NCBI RefSeq assembly: GCF_014650675.1
Contig: NZ_BMVK01000017.1
Span: forward strand, 124,001-188,000
Source of the DNA: Streptomyces anulatus
GTDB taxonomy: Bacteria; Actinomycetota; Actinomycetes; Streptomycetales; Streptomycetaceae
Direction: 5' to 3'
Length of the DNA: 64,000 bases
Shown here: positions 16,099 to 24,529 of the stretch, piece by piece
Position numbering within the stretch: the stretch's first letter is position 1
How the letters are laid out: every line of letters starts with the position of its first letter
The notes under the pieces: model-generated
Database searches by the model: none
What the model was told of the DNA's origin: nothing
The model's input: the letters and a program-made list of their open reading frames with translations, nothing else
Translations under genes and position numbers: made by a program

Positions 16099-17589
16099 AT
16101 GGTGTCGACAGCGGCAGTTCCCAACCTCGCCTTCCGTCAGCTGCGCGGACAGCGCTCCGCCGGGGAGTTCGCGGCGGTCGTCCGCAGGGCGGCGCGGGAG
16201 ATCGGGGAGCAGGTCGCGTGCGACGCCCGCTACATCGGGCGCGTGGAGTCCGGGGAGATCCGCTGCCCCAACTACGCCTACGAACGCGTGTTCCTGCACA
16301 TGTTTCCCGGGGCGTCCCTGGCCGACCTGGGGTTCTCTGCCCGCGAGAGCGTACGGGGGCGGGGCGCGCGGGTCGTGTCCGAACCCCCGCCCGTGCGCGG
16401 GCGGGAGGGTGATGCGACGGCCCCGGCCCCGGCCGCCGCATCACCCGCCGGCCCGCACGCCCCGCTCCTCCACCGCGAACCCTTTCTCCACCGCGACACC
16501 GAAACCGACGACATCCCCGAGGAGAGCGACGTGCTGCGTCGCGTGTTCATGACGAGCGGCACCACCACGGTGGCGGCCGCTTCCCTGGGTCTCGGCGGGG
16601 CCCCCGCCTCCGCCGCCCAGGTCTCTCTGCCCGCGCAGCGCAGGGTCGGCGAGGCGGAGGTGAACGCCGTCGAGAAGGCCGTACGGCAGATCCGGCTGCT
16701 GGACGACCGGCACGGCGCGGACGGGCTCTACCGGCGGGCCGCCCAGCCGCTGCGCGCGGCGTACGAGCTGCTGGACGCCGGGACCACCGCACGGCGCGCC
16801 ACCTCGGACCGGCTGCACGCGGGCGCGGGCGAGCTGGCCATCTCGGTGGGCTGGCTGGCCCACGACTCGGGCCGCTTCGACGACGCCCGCTCGCACTACG
16901 CGGAGGCGCTGGCCACGGCGCGGCTGGCCGGGGACGCGGGTCTTGAGGCGCACGCGTTCTGCAACACGTCGTTCCTGGCCCGGGACTCGGGGCGGCCCCG
17001 GGAGGCGGTACGGGCGGCGGAGGCCGGCCAGCGGGCCGCCCGCACGCTGGGGTCGCCCCGGCTGCTGGCGCTGCTCGCGCTGCGGGAGGCGGGGGGCCGG
17101 GCGGGGCTCGGGGACCGGACGGGGTGCGACCGGGCGATCGGGCGGGCCCGTGCGGCGTTCGACCGGGGCACGGCGGCGGGTGATCCGGAGTGGATGAGCT
17201 TCTTCCGGGAGGCGGAGCTGGAGCTGCTGGAGGCGCAGTGCTGGTCGGCGCTGGGCGACTGGTCCCGGGCGGCGCGGCACGGACGGCGGGCGACGGCGCT
17301 CCAGGACGCGCACTTCACCCGGAACCTGGCGCTGTACCGGGCCCAGCTCACGGGTGACCTGGCCCGGGCGGGCCGGGCGGACGAGGCGGCGGCGACGGGG
17401 CACCAGGTGCTGGACCTGCTGACCCGGGTCCAGTCCTCGCGGATCCGGGGGATGCTGGCGGGGGCGGCGCGAGTGCTGGAGCCCCGGGCCGGGGCGGCCC
17501 CGGTGGCCGGCTTCCTGACCCGCCACCAGGAGTCGCCCCCGGGCCGTAGCACTCGTCCTGGCAGCCACCCCAGCCCGTCCGGCGCTTGA
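16099..17589 (+). CDS. HTH/TPR-type regulatory protein, Streptomyces family
   Basis: 496 residues. The N-terminal 75 form a cro/C1-like HTH (RQLRGQRSAGEFAAVVRRA, then YIGRVESGE). A variable Pro/Ala linker and a Tat-like hydrophobic stretch (TTTVAAASLGLGGAPASA) follow, then about 300 residues of helical TPR-like repeats (SHYAEALATARLAGDA and similar). Proteins of this design act in developmental or antibiotic regulation in Streptomyces, but no target is evident. The start is ATG 16099 with AGAGAGGGG upstream. The last residues (SHPSPSGA) and the stop codon are encoded by a dispersed repeat that begins inside the gene. Confidence 0.75.
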   Translation: MVSTAAVPNLAFRQLRGQRSAGEFAAVVRRAAREIGEQVACDARYIGRVESGEIRCPNYAYERVFLHMFPGASLADLGFSARESVRGRGARVVSEPPPVRGREGDATAPAPAAASPAGPHAPLLHREPFLHRDTETDDIPEESDVLRRVFMTSGTTTVAAASLGLGGAPASAAQVSLPAQRRVGEAEVNAVEKAVRQIRLLDDRHGADGLYRRAAQPLRAAYELLDAGTTARRATSDRLHAGAGELAISVGWLAHDSGRFDDARSHYAEALATARLAGDAGLEAHAFCNTSFLARDSGRPREAVRAAEAGQRAARTLGSPRLLALLALREAGGRAGLGDRTGCDRAIGRARAAFDRGTAAGDPEWMSFFREAELELLEAQCWSALGDWSRAARHGRRATALQDAHFTRNLALYRAQLTGDLARAGRADEAAATGHQVLDLLTRVQSSRIRGMLAGAARVLEPRAGAAPVAGFLTRHQESPPGRSTRPGSHPSPSGA

Positions 17590-17682
17590 CGACGAACCCG
17601 GTGAACACGTTCCAGGGTGCGAAAACCAGCCCGTCCGGCGTTTGAGGACGGAACCGTGCAGCACGTTCCAGGGTGCTGATTC
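17572..17682 (+). repeat. Dispersed Streptomyces repeat, two tandem copies
   Basis: Two imperfect copies of a unit of about 56 bp (17572-17627 and 17628-17682). Each begins AGCCCGTCCGGCG(C/T)TTGA and ends with ACGTTCCAGGGTGC. The first copy overlaps the 3' end of the HTH/TPR gene and supplies its TGA stop. Confidence 0.8.
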
Positions 17683-17760
17683 AGGGTCTCCCGCGCCACG
17701 GGTCCCGTGAAGAGCCCGCCCACCGGACGAAGGGTTCCGTCCTCAAACGCCGGACGGGCT
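17628..17760. repeat. 28-bp perfect inverted repeat flanking 77 bp
   Basis: The 28 bases at 17628-17655 (starting AGCCCGTCCGGCGTTTGAGG) recur exactly in reverse complement at 17733-17760. The transcript could fold into a very stable hairpin between the two convergent genes. A variant of the same 28-mer occurs at 41268-41295. A 21-bp tandem (CCGGACGGG...TGGGTGGG) continues to about 17791. Confidence 0.85.
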
Positions 17761-17834
17761 TGGGTGGGTGCCGGACGGGTCTGGGTGGGCTCATGTGCCG
17801 GGTGGGCCGAGAAGTGGGTGGGCCGGGCGGGTCG

Positions 17835-18431
17835 TTATCGCTCCAGGTGGCCCGTGTCGTTCCAGCGTTCCACGGCCGGCAGGCCGTACGCCCAGCCCAG
17901 GACCGACAGCGACGTCGGCTCCAGGCGGATACGGGCGCCGAAGGACAGGTCCTCGCCCAGCCACCGCGCACCCAGCGCCCGCAGGATGTGGCCGTGGGCG
18001 AAGACCAGGACGTCCCGGTCCGCCGAGCGGGCCCAGGCGACGATCTCGTCCGCGCGGGCGGTGACGTCGGCGACGGACTCCCCGTCCGGGACCCCGTCGC
18101 GCCAGATCAGCCAGTCGGGGCGGTCCGCCTTGATCTGCGCCGGGGTCAGCCCCTCGTACGCCCCGTAGTCCCATTCCATCAGCGCGTCCCACGGCTCCGC
18201 CCGCTTCCCGAACCCGGCGAGTTCGCAGGTCTCGGCGGCCCGGACGAGCGGGCTGGTGCGGACCTCGACCCCGGGCAGCCCCGCCCAGGGCTCCCGGTGC
18301 AGCCGCTCGCCGAGGAGCTTCGCGCCCTCGCGCCCGGCGTCGAGGAGCGGGATGTCCGTCCTGCCGGTGTGGTTGCCCCGGACCGACCACTGGGTCTGGC
18401 CGTGCCGGGCGAGCAGGATGCGCGGTGCCAT
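17835..18431 (-). CDS. Histidine phosphatase (phosphoglycerate mutase-like)
   Basis: 198 residues of the branch 1 histidine phosphatase superfamily. The catalytic LLARHGQTQWS motif is at the N-terminus, with GRTDIPL and the second active-site histidine in VFAHGHILRAL. The conserved acid/base region is LMEWDYGAYEGLT. It is a small cytoplasmic phosphatase acting on an unidentified phosphometabolite. Proteins of this size in actinomycetes include acid phosphatases and cobalamin or mutase-like enzymes; no neighbour fixes the substrate. Confidence 0.85.
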   Translation of the reverse strand: MAPRILLARHGQTQWSVRGNHTGRTDIPLLDAGREGAKLLGERLHREPWAGLPGVEVRTSPLVRAAETCELAGFGKRAEPWDALMEWDYGAYEGLTPAQIKADRPDWLIWRDGVPDGESVADVTARADEIVAWARSADRDVLVFAHGHILRALGARWLGEDLSFGARIRLEPTSLSVLGWAYGLPAVERWNDTGHLER

Positions 18432-18673
18432 GAAGGCTCTCCCTGAAACGCTGGTGCTGGGCCTTCCATCATCCCGTACCGTCCCGGCAGGCAACCTCCC
18501 GGGCCATGCGGGCGTCCCAACCTGAGCAGTGCCCCGGCCGAGGATTCGGACCAGCGCGGGGGCCACTGCGTACGGGACGTCCGGAAGGGGACCCCCGGGG
18601 GAACCGGCGGCACCGTGCCACCGTACGGTTGAACGTTCGTCGTCGGCCGCATGAACATGGGGAGAGCTACCGG
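18432..18673. other. Divergent intergenic region, histidine phosphatase / PAP2
   Basis: 242 bp with no convincing gene. CCCCCGGGGG near 18591 is a short palindrome; no recognisable operator was seen. Confidence 0.4.
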
Positions 18674-19687
18674 ATGCCGCACGCCACCGCGCCGCCCGCG
18701 ACCGGTCATCGGCCCCGCTGGTGGACGGAGCTGCCACTGATCGCGGTGGTGTACGCGCTGTATTCGGTGGGCCGGCTCCTGGTGCGCGGCGATGTGTCGA
18801 CGGCGGTCGACCACGGCCTGGCAATACTGCGGCTGGAACAGGCGCTCCACCTCAACGCCGAGCACCCGCTGAACCGTCTCTTCACCAGCACCCCGTCGAT
18901 AGGGATACCCGCCGACTTCGCGTACGCGTCCCTGCACTACCTGGTCACCCCGGCCGTCCTCATATGGATGTTCCGGCGCAGGTCGGCCGCGTACCGGGCG
19001 GCCCGGGTCTGGCTGATGAACTCCACGCTGCTGGGGCTGGTCGGCTTCACGCTGATGCCGACCTGCCCGCCCCGGCTGCTGGACGCGAGCCACGGCTTCG
19101 TCGACACGATGGCGCAGTACAGCGCGTACGGCTGGTGGGGCGAGGGCGCGAGCGCCCCGCGCGGGCTGAGCGGGATGACCAACCAGTACGCGGCGATGCC
19201 CAGCCTGCACGTCGGATGGTCCCTCTGGTGCGGGATCCTGCTGTGGCGGCACGGCCGCCATCCCCTCGTACGGGCGGCGGGCATCGCCTATCCGCTGATC
19301 ACCACGATCATCGTGATGGGCACCGCCAACCACTACTTCCTGGACGCCGTCGCGGGGGCCGCGGTGATGGGCCTCGGAGCCCTGCTGGTCAGGCCCGTCA
19401 TGCGGACCGCCGACCGGTTCAAGGCATGGGGCGCGGCCCGGTTCACCGGGCCGGCCGCCGTCCTGTTCGCGGGCCGGAGCGGGGGCGGCCGGAGCCCCGT
19501 CGCCGGGTCCATATCCGCGACCGTGCCCCCGAATGTCAGTACCGGATGCAAGACTTCCCCGGGTGAGCGAATCCCCGGCCAGCGGACCACCTCCGCAGAT
19601 CCCCCCGGCACGGTTGTCGGCGGCACGGCAGCCAGAGACGACGCCGACGCGGCCGCGAGCGACGACGCTCCGGCAGCGGCTCGCTGA
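18674..19687 (+). CDS. PAP2-superfamily membrane phosphatase (Aur1/Ipt1-like subgroup)
   Basis: 337 residues with about six membrane spans (first ELPLIAVVYALYSVG). The catalytic core is the subgroup form AMPSLHVGWSLW and TANHYFLDAVAGA, where the His in each motif and the Asp act in phosphoester or phosphatidyl transfer. LMPTCPPRLL lies in the preceding loop. It probably dephosphorylates a lipid phosphate or transfers a phospho-head group. The C-terminal 75 residues are low-complexity (Ala/Asp/Arg) and overlap the next gene by 155 bp. ATG 18674 has GGGGAGAG upstream. Confidence 0.82.
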   Translation: MPHATAPPATGHRPRWWTELPLIAVVYALYSVGRLLVRGDVSTAVDHGLAILRLEQALHLNAEHPLNRLFTSTPSIGIPADFAYASLHYLVTPAVLIWMFRRRSAAYRAARVWLMNSTLLGLVGFTLMPTCPPRLLDASHGFVDTMAQYSAYGWWGEGASAPRGLSGMTNQYAAMPSLHVGWSLWCGILLWRHGRHPLVRAAGIAYPLITTIIVMGTANHYFLDAVAGAAVMGLGALLVRPVMRTADRFKAWGAARFTGPAAVLFAGRSGGGRSPVAGSISATVPPNVSTGCKTSPGERIPGQRTTSADPPGTVVGGTAARDDADAAASDDAPAAAR

Positions 19688-20828
19688 GCTGCGCGGCCCC
19701 TCCGTCGCACCGCACCCGCTCGACGCCCGGGCGCTGGCCGCCCTCGCCGCCAACCCCGGCTGCAGACGGCGGGCCCTGCTCGACGGCGCCGGGGTGGACA
19801 AGGGCGTGCTGGCCACCGCGCTCGGCTCCCCCGCCCCCTTCGGGCAGTCCCAGTTCGCCTTCATGCGGGGCAACGCGTTCGAGGCGAAGGTCAAGGCCGA
19901 CGGCGGCGCCGAACTGCTGCGCCTGCTGTACGAACGGCTCGGCGGCGGTGCCGAGGCCCCGGCCGGGGACGCCGCCACACCCGATCTGAGCGCCGCCGGT
20001 CCCGAGGGCCGTGCCGCGCGCACCGCGCTCGCGCTGCGGGAGGCCACGGCGGCGGGCGGCTGGGCGCTGCTGGACCACCCGATGCTGGCCCTGGAGGTGG
20101 CGGGCTCCCCCGCCTATCTGGAGCCCGACGCGGTCGTGGTGCACCCCGACGGCCGGTGGACGGTCGTCGAGATCAAGTCATTTCCCATGATCGACGCGTC
20201 GGCGGACCCGTCGAAGGTCGGCGCCGCCGCCCGGCAGGCCGCGGTGTACGTGCTGGCGCTGGAGCGGGTCGCGGCGGTGACCGAGGGTGCCGAGGTCGGA
20301 CACCAGGTGCTGCTGGTCTGCCCCAAGGACTTCTCGAACCTGCCGACCGCCTCCGTCGTGGACGTACGCAAGCAGCGCGCCGTGACCCGCCGGCAGCTGA
20401 CCCGGCTGACGCGCGTCGAGGACATCGCGGCGGGGCTGCCGGAGGGGACGACGTTCGATCCGGCGTGTCCGCCCGAGGAGCTGGACGCCGCCGTGGCGGC
20501 GGTGCCCCCGGCCTACGCCCCGGAGTGCCTGGCCGCCTGCGAGCTGGCCTTCCACTGCCGGGCCAGGTCCCGGGCCGAGGGGGCCGTGGAGACGCTGGGC
20601 CGCAGCGTGCGCGGTGAGCTGGGCGGGCTGACCACCGTGGCCGGGGTGCTGGCCGCCGCCGCGGGCAAGGAGGGCGATCCCGCAGATCCGACGGTCGCCG
20701 CCCTGCGCCGGGCCGCCGCCCTGCGGGCCGAGGCGCTGGAGAGTGCGGAGGCTCTGCGCGACGGGACACGGGAGAGCGGCTCCGTGCCGCGCGCCGGGGC
20801 GCCGGAGGGTGCTGCCGCATGTCGCTGA
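19533..20828 (+). CDS. Cas4/RecB-like PD-(D/E)XK nuclease with predicted 4Fe-4S cluster
   Basis: About 431 residues. The nuclease signature is Asp199 in LEPDAVVV, then Glu213-Ile-Lys215 in WTVVEIKSF, the D...ExK core of RecB/Cas4 exonucleases. Four cysteines have the Cas4/AddB/Dna2 arrangement: Cys77 (ANPGCRRRALLDG) before the core and Cys332, Cys336, Cys342 (CLAACELAFHC) after it, predicting an Fe-S cluster. The start is uncertain: ATG 19533 lies inside the PAP2 gene without a clear ribosome-binding site, and GTG 19563 is an alternative. It overlaps the next gene by 10 bp. With the SF1 helicase two genes on, it resembles a split Dna2. It could act in DNA end processing or in defence. Confidence 0.75.
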   Translation: MSVPDARLPRVSESPASGPPPQIPPARLSAARQPETTPTRPRATTLRQRLAELRGPSVAPHPLDARALAALAANPGCRRRALLDGAGVDKGVLATALGSPAPFGQSQFAFMRGNAFEAKVKADGGAELLRLLYERLGGGAEAPAGDAATPDLSAAGPEGRAARTALALREATAAGGWALLDHPMLALEVAGSPAYLEPDAVVVHPDGRWTVVEIKSFPMIDASADPSKVGAAARQAAVYVLALERVAAVTEGAEVGHQVLLVCPKDFSNLPTASVVDVRKQRAVTRRQLTRLTRVEDIAAGLPEGTTFDPACPPEELDAAVAAVPPAYAPECLAACELAFHCRARSRAEGAVETLGRSVRGELGGLTTVAGVLAAAAGKEGDPADPTVAALRRAAALRAEALESAEALRDGTRESGSVPRAGAPEGAAACR

Positions 20829-22438
20829 TCACCACCCTGGCCCGGCTGGAGGCCGTCGACACCGGCCGCGCCCAGCCCCTGGCGACGGTTCGCCACCGCC
20901 ATCTCACCGACCGGCCGCTCGTGCTGGTGCCGCTGACCACCGCGGGTGAGGCCGGGGCCCCGCTCGGGGCGCTGGTCGGCACGGACCGGGAGGCGCCCCG
21001 GCTGCTGGCCGTCGCCCAGCCGCGCGACCGGGACCTGCGGTTCGCGTTCCTGGCCGAGCTGGCGGAGGCCGTCCTGCCGCACATCGAGGCGTACGCGGAC
21101 GTCGTCGAGCCCGCCGAGCGCAACGAGACCGACCCGGCGACCGGCAAGAAGACCAAGGTCGAGGTCGAGCTGTGCACGGACGCCGCCCAGCTGATCGTGC
21201 CGAGCCGGGCGGGCGTCGAGTTCGTCCGGCTGCTGGGCCGCTCCATGCGCTTCCGCCGTACCGCCGAGGACGATCCGGACACCCCGTATCCGGCCCCGGC
21301 CCGGGTGCCGCTGCTCGGCCGCTGGCTGACGCACTACGGGGAGCGGGCCCGGGTGCCCGGCTCCTCGCTGCTGCCCGCCGTCACGGATCTGCTGAACCGG
21401 CACTGGGCGACCGGGCAGAGCAGCCTGGAGGACCAGCACCTGGGCGCGCTGCTGGCCTGGATCGACCCGCCGGCCGGCTCCTCGGGGGCCGAGGCCGCGC
21501 TCCGGGCCGAGCTGGCCCGGGACGGGGAGGGCCAGTTGCTCTGCCCGCCGGCCGGTCCGGCCACCGACCCCGACTTCGACAACCGGCTCCTCGCCCCGGC
21601 GATCGAGCGGTACGACCGGGCGCGCACGGCGCTCGCGTCCGCCGAGGACGGTCTCGCCGCCGATGCCCGCCTCGGTGAGCTGAGCGCCGCCGAGCGGGAG
21701 ATCCGCTCGTTGCTGGCGCGGGTCATGCTGCCGACCTGGGACGCGGTCTGGCGGGGTCTCGACCTGCTGCGGGAGCTGCCCGAGGGGTCCCGGGCCGAGG
21801 ACCGCTGGACCCGGGACCGGTGGTCGTTCACCGCGCACCGGGACCGGGTGCGCTCGGGCGAGCCGCCGCAGCCGCGCCGCGACGACGCGGTGACGGCGGC
21901 CCAGAAGCTGGCCTCCCGGGAGACCGCCCAGGCCCAGCTGGAGGCGCAGGAGGCGCTGGACGATCCGCTGGTGCTGGCGGGTCGGCGGCTGGCGGGCGAG
22001 GCGTTCCTCGCCACGGTGTCCGAGGTGGAGATGGCGTACACCGAGTCCAAGCGGCCCTCCCCGCGCCCGCTGGTCACCGTCCGCACGGACGAGCGTCCGC
22101 ACCTGGGCGAGCGGACGAAGGTCTACCGCTCGCTGGAGGGCAAGCCGCAGACGGCGGAGTTCGTGCGGTACGCGGACGGGCCTCCGGCCGACGACGGGGA
22201 GATCCCGCTGGTGCTGCGGATCCTGGACCGGATGGGCCGGGGCAAGGAGCCCGCGCCCGGTTCGGTGCCGGAGCCCGGCGAGCGGATCGCCTGGACCCTG
22301 TTCGAGCACGACCAGCGCGGCGGCCCGAAGCTGCCGGACCCGGAGGAGACGCCGTGGACCCACGGCGGCCCGCCGGGCGCGGACGCCGCGACGCGTGCGG
22401 AGCGCCCCGACCCCGTGACCCCGGAGGACCTGCTGTGA
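20819..22438 (+). CDS. Unknown protein between nuclease and helicase
   Basis: 539 residues, soluble, with no motif I recognise. The N-terminal third is hydrophobic-core rich (LVLVPLTTAGEAGAPLGALVG). The middle is helical and charged, with many Ala/Arg/Glu. The last 170 residues contain a probable beta-rich segment (RPLVTVRTDERPHLG through TAEFVRYADG) that could be an OB- or barrel-like nucleic-acid contact. Translation is coupled to the nuclease (10-bp overlap). The tight linkage suggests a subunit or adaptor of a nuclease-helicase complex. This is inference from position only. Confidence 0.7.
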   Translation: MSLITTLARLEAVDTGRAQPLATVRHRHLTDRPLVLVPLTTAGEAGAPLGALVGTDREAPRLLAVAQPRDRDLRFAFLAELAEAVLPHIEAYADVVEPAERNETDPATGKKTKVEVELCTDAAQLIVPSRAGVEFVRLLGRSMRFRRTAEDDPDTPYPAPARVPLLGRWLTHYGERARVPGSSLLPAVTDLLNRHWATGQSSLEDQHLGALLAWIDPPAGSSGAEAALRAELARDGEGQLLCPPAGPATDPDFDNRLLAPAIERYDRARTALASAEDGLAADARLGELSAAEREIRSLLARVMLPTWDAVWRGLDLLRELPEGSRAEDRWTRDRWSFTAHRDRVRSGEPPQPRRDDAVTAAQKLASRETAQAQLEAQEALDDPLVLAGRRLAGEAFLATVSEVEMAYTESKRPSPRPLVTVRTDERPHLGERTKVYRSLEGKPQTAEFVRYADGPPADDGEIPLVLRILDRMGRGKEPAPGSVPEPGERIAWTLFEHDQRGGPKLPDPEETPWTHGGPPGADAATRAERPDPVTPEDLL

Positions 22439-22466
22439 CCACCGCCGTCTGTGAGGGCCTGCTGTG

Positions 22467-23801
22467 ATGACGACCGTCTTCGACCCGGGCGCGGCGGCGG
22501 CGCGCGCGACCGACGCGATCCTCGGCGACACCCTGCGCGGCAGCGCCCGGGGCATCGTCGTGGACTCGCCCCCCGGCGCGGGGAAGTCGACGCTGGTGGT
22601 CCGGGCGGCCCTGGAGCTGGCCGCCGCCGGGCATCCGCTGATGGTGATCGCGCAGACCAACGCCCAGGTCGACGACCTGGTGGTGCGGCTCGCGGAGAAG
22701 GACCCGGAGCTGCCGGTGGGCCGGCTGCACAGCAACGACTCCGACCCGTACGACAAGGTCCTGGACGGGCTGGAGAACGTACGGAAGTCGGCGAAGGCGG
22801 CGGATCTGGCCGGGCTGGACGTGGTGATCTCGACGGCCGCCAAGTGGGCGCACGTGAAGAACGTGGAGCCGTGGGGGCACGCGATCGTCGACGAGGCGTA
22901 CCAGATGCGCTCGGACGCGCTGCTGGCCGTGGCCGGGCTGTTCGAGCGGGCGCTGTTCGTCGGGGACCCGGGCCAGCTGGACCCGTTCTCGATCGTCGGC
23001 GCGGACCAGTGGGCGGGGCTGAGCTACGACCCGTCGGCGAGCGCGGTGTCCACGCTGCTCGCGCACAATCCGGAGCTGCCGCAGCACCGGCTGCCGGTGT
23101 CGTGGCGGCTCCCGGCGTCGGCGGCCCCGCTGGTGTCGGACGCGTTCTACCCGTACACGCCCTTCCGCAGCGGTACGGACCACGGGGACCGGAAGCTCTC
23201 CTTCGGGGTGGCGTCGGACGGTTCGGGGCCCGACCGGGTGCTGGACGAGGCGGCGGAGTCCGGGTGGGGGCTGCTGGAGCTGCCCGCACGGCACACCCCG
23301 CGCACCGATCCCGAGGCGGTACGGGCGGTGGCGCTGGTGGTCCGGCGGCTGCTGGACCGGGGCGGGGTCGCGACGAGCGAGCGGGCCGAGGACCCGGTGC
23401 CGGTGACGGCGGACCGGGTGGCGGTCGGCACGGCCCACCGGGACCAGGCGGCGGCGGTGCGGGCGGCCCTCACGGAGCTGGGCGTCACAGGGGTCGCGGT
23501 GGACACGGCGAACCGGCTCCAGGGCCGCGAGTTCGACGTCACGGTGGTGCTGCACCCGCTGTCGGGGCGTCCCGACGCGACCGCGTTCCACCTGGAGACG
23601 GGCCGCCTGTGCGTGCTGGCCTCGCGGCACCGGCACGCCTGCGTCGTGGTGTGCCGGGAGGGGGTGGCCGACCTGCTGGACGAGCACCCGTCCACGGAGC
23701 CGGTCCAGCTGGGCGTCACGGTGAAGTTCCCCGACGGCTGGGAGGCGAACCACGCGGTGCTGGCCCACCTCTCGGAACGACGGGTGCGGTGGCGCCCCTG
23801 A
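22467..23801 (+). CDS. SF1 DNA/RNA helicase (Upf1/Dna2-like)
   Basis: 444 residues with a complete set of SF1 motifs: Walker A DSPPGAGKST (Gly37-Ser41), motif Ia VIAQTNAQVDDLV, motif Ic STAAKWAH, Walker B AIVDEAYQ, motif III FVGDPGQLDP, motif IV VSWRLP, motif V DTANRLQGREFDVTVV and motif VI LASRHRHACVVV. The DEAY and TANRLQGREFD forms fit the Upf1/Dna2 (SF1B, 5'-3') branch. It is compact and lacks accessory domains, which may be supplied by the two upstream proteins. The start is ATG 22467; GTG 22464 is the alternative. Confidence 0.85.
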   Translation: MTTVFDPGAAAARATDAILGDTLRGSARGIVVDSPPGAGKSTLVVRAALELAAAGHPLMVIAQTNAQVDDLVVRLAEKDPELPVGRLHSNDSDPYDKVLDGLENVRKSAKAADLAGLDVVISTAAKWAHVKNVEPWGHAIVDEAYQMRSDALLAVAGLFERALFVGDPGQLDPFSIVGADQWAGLSYDPSASAVSTLLAHNPELPQHRLPVSWRLPASAAPLVSDAFYPYTPFRSGTDHGDRKLSFGVASDGSGPDRVLDEAAESGWGLLELPARHTPRTDPEAVRAVALVVRRLLDRGGVATSERAEDPVPVTADRVAVGTAHRDQAAAVRAALTELGVTGVAVDTANRLQGREFDVTVVLHPLSGRPDATAFHLETGRLCVLASRHRHACVVVCREGVADLLDEHPSTEPVQLGVTVKFPDGWEANHAVLAHLSERRVRWRP

Positions 23802-23897
23802 GCCGGGGGCGCCCCGGCCCCCTTGCGCGGGGTTGGACAATGGAGGGTGGCCGTCCGGATCTTCCGGTCATCAGGTCGTCCGAGGGAGGAACACCAC

Positions 23898-24239
23898 ATG
23901 ACACAGTCCGAGCGGAACGAACGGCAGCGGCTGCGCCCCGCGCCGCTGCTTTTCGAGCCGTCTCAGGCCGCGGCGGATCCGGAGCACTTCTTCGACCTGG
24001 AGTCGCTGGAGGACCCCCGTGAGCTGCTGGCCCGTGCGACCGAGCTGACGCAGGCCTTCCGGGCGGCGACGGACCGGTCGGTGGAGTTCCAGGCGATGGC
24101 GGCGGCCCAGCTCGCCGACCCGCGCCGGTTCGACCGGCTGACCCCGGCGGACGTCGCGGAGCGGGCGGAGTGGACCGAGGACTACGCGAAGAAGATGATC
24201 GAGTTCGGCCGCTCCCTGCTCGACGCGCCCAGAGCCTGA
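23898..24239 (+). CDS. Small conserved hypothetical protein
   Basis: 113 residues, acidic and mostly helical, no cysteine or membrane segment. A strong GGGAGGA precedes ATG 23898. Recognisable blocks are HFFDLESLEDPRELLAR and a C-terminal WTEDYAKKMIEFGRSLL helix. It follows the helicase by 96 bp on the same strand, so it may belong to the same operon. The family is unknown. Confidence 0.65.
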   Translation: MTQSERNERQRLRPAPLLFEPSQAAADPEHFFDLESLEDPRELLARATELTQAFRAATDRSVEFQAMAAAQLADPRRFDRLTPADVAERAEWTEDYAKKMIEFGRSLLDAPRA

Positions 24240-24529
24240 CCCACGGGGCCCGGCCCAGAGCCTGACCCGCGGGGCCTGCGGAGTCCATGGGGCCAGCGGG
24301 GTCCACAGTGCCTGCGAGGCCCGCGGGGGTCCACAGGGCCGATGTGGCCTGTGGGGCGGCCGGGGCCGATGTGGCCTGTGGGGCGGCCGGGGCAGATGCT
24401 GCTACGCCAGACCGGGGGTCAGGTCCCGTGGCATATTCCGGCGGGCAAGATACCCCTCCCCCTCCCGGCCTGTCCCGGTTTCCGGCAACTCTCGGATTCC
24501 TTTCCGTCACTCCCGGTAGACCTTGCTGC
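24240..24529. other. Non-coding GC-rich stretch with tandem repeats
   Basis: 290 bp without a gene. It holds two copies of CAGAGCCTGACC about 25 bp apart near its start and a 27-bp direct tandem at 24336-24389 (core GATGTGGCCTGTGGGGCGGC, twice). The last 100 bases are less GC-rich and probably hold the promoter of the next gene. Confidence 0.6.
24336..24389 (+). repeat. 27-bp tandem repeat, two copies
   Basis: Direct duplication with period 27 (GATGTGGCCTG at 24341 and 24368); non-coding. Confidence 0.75.
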
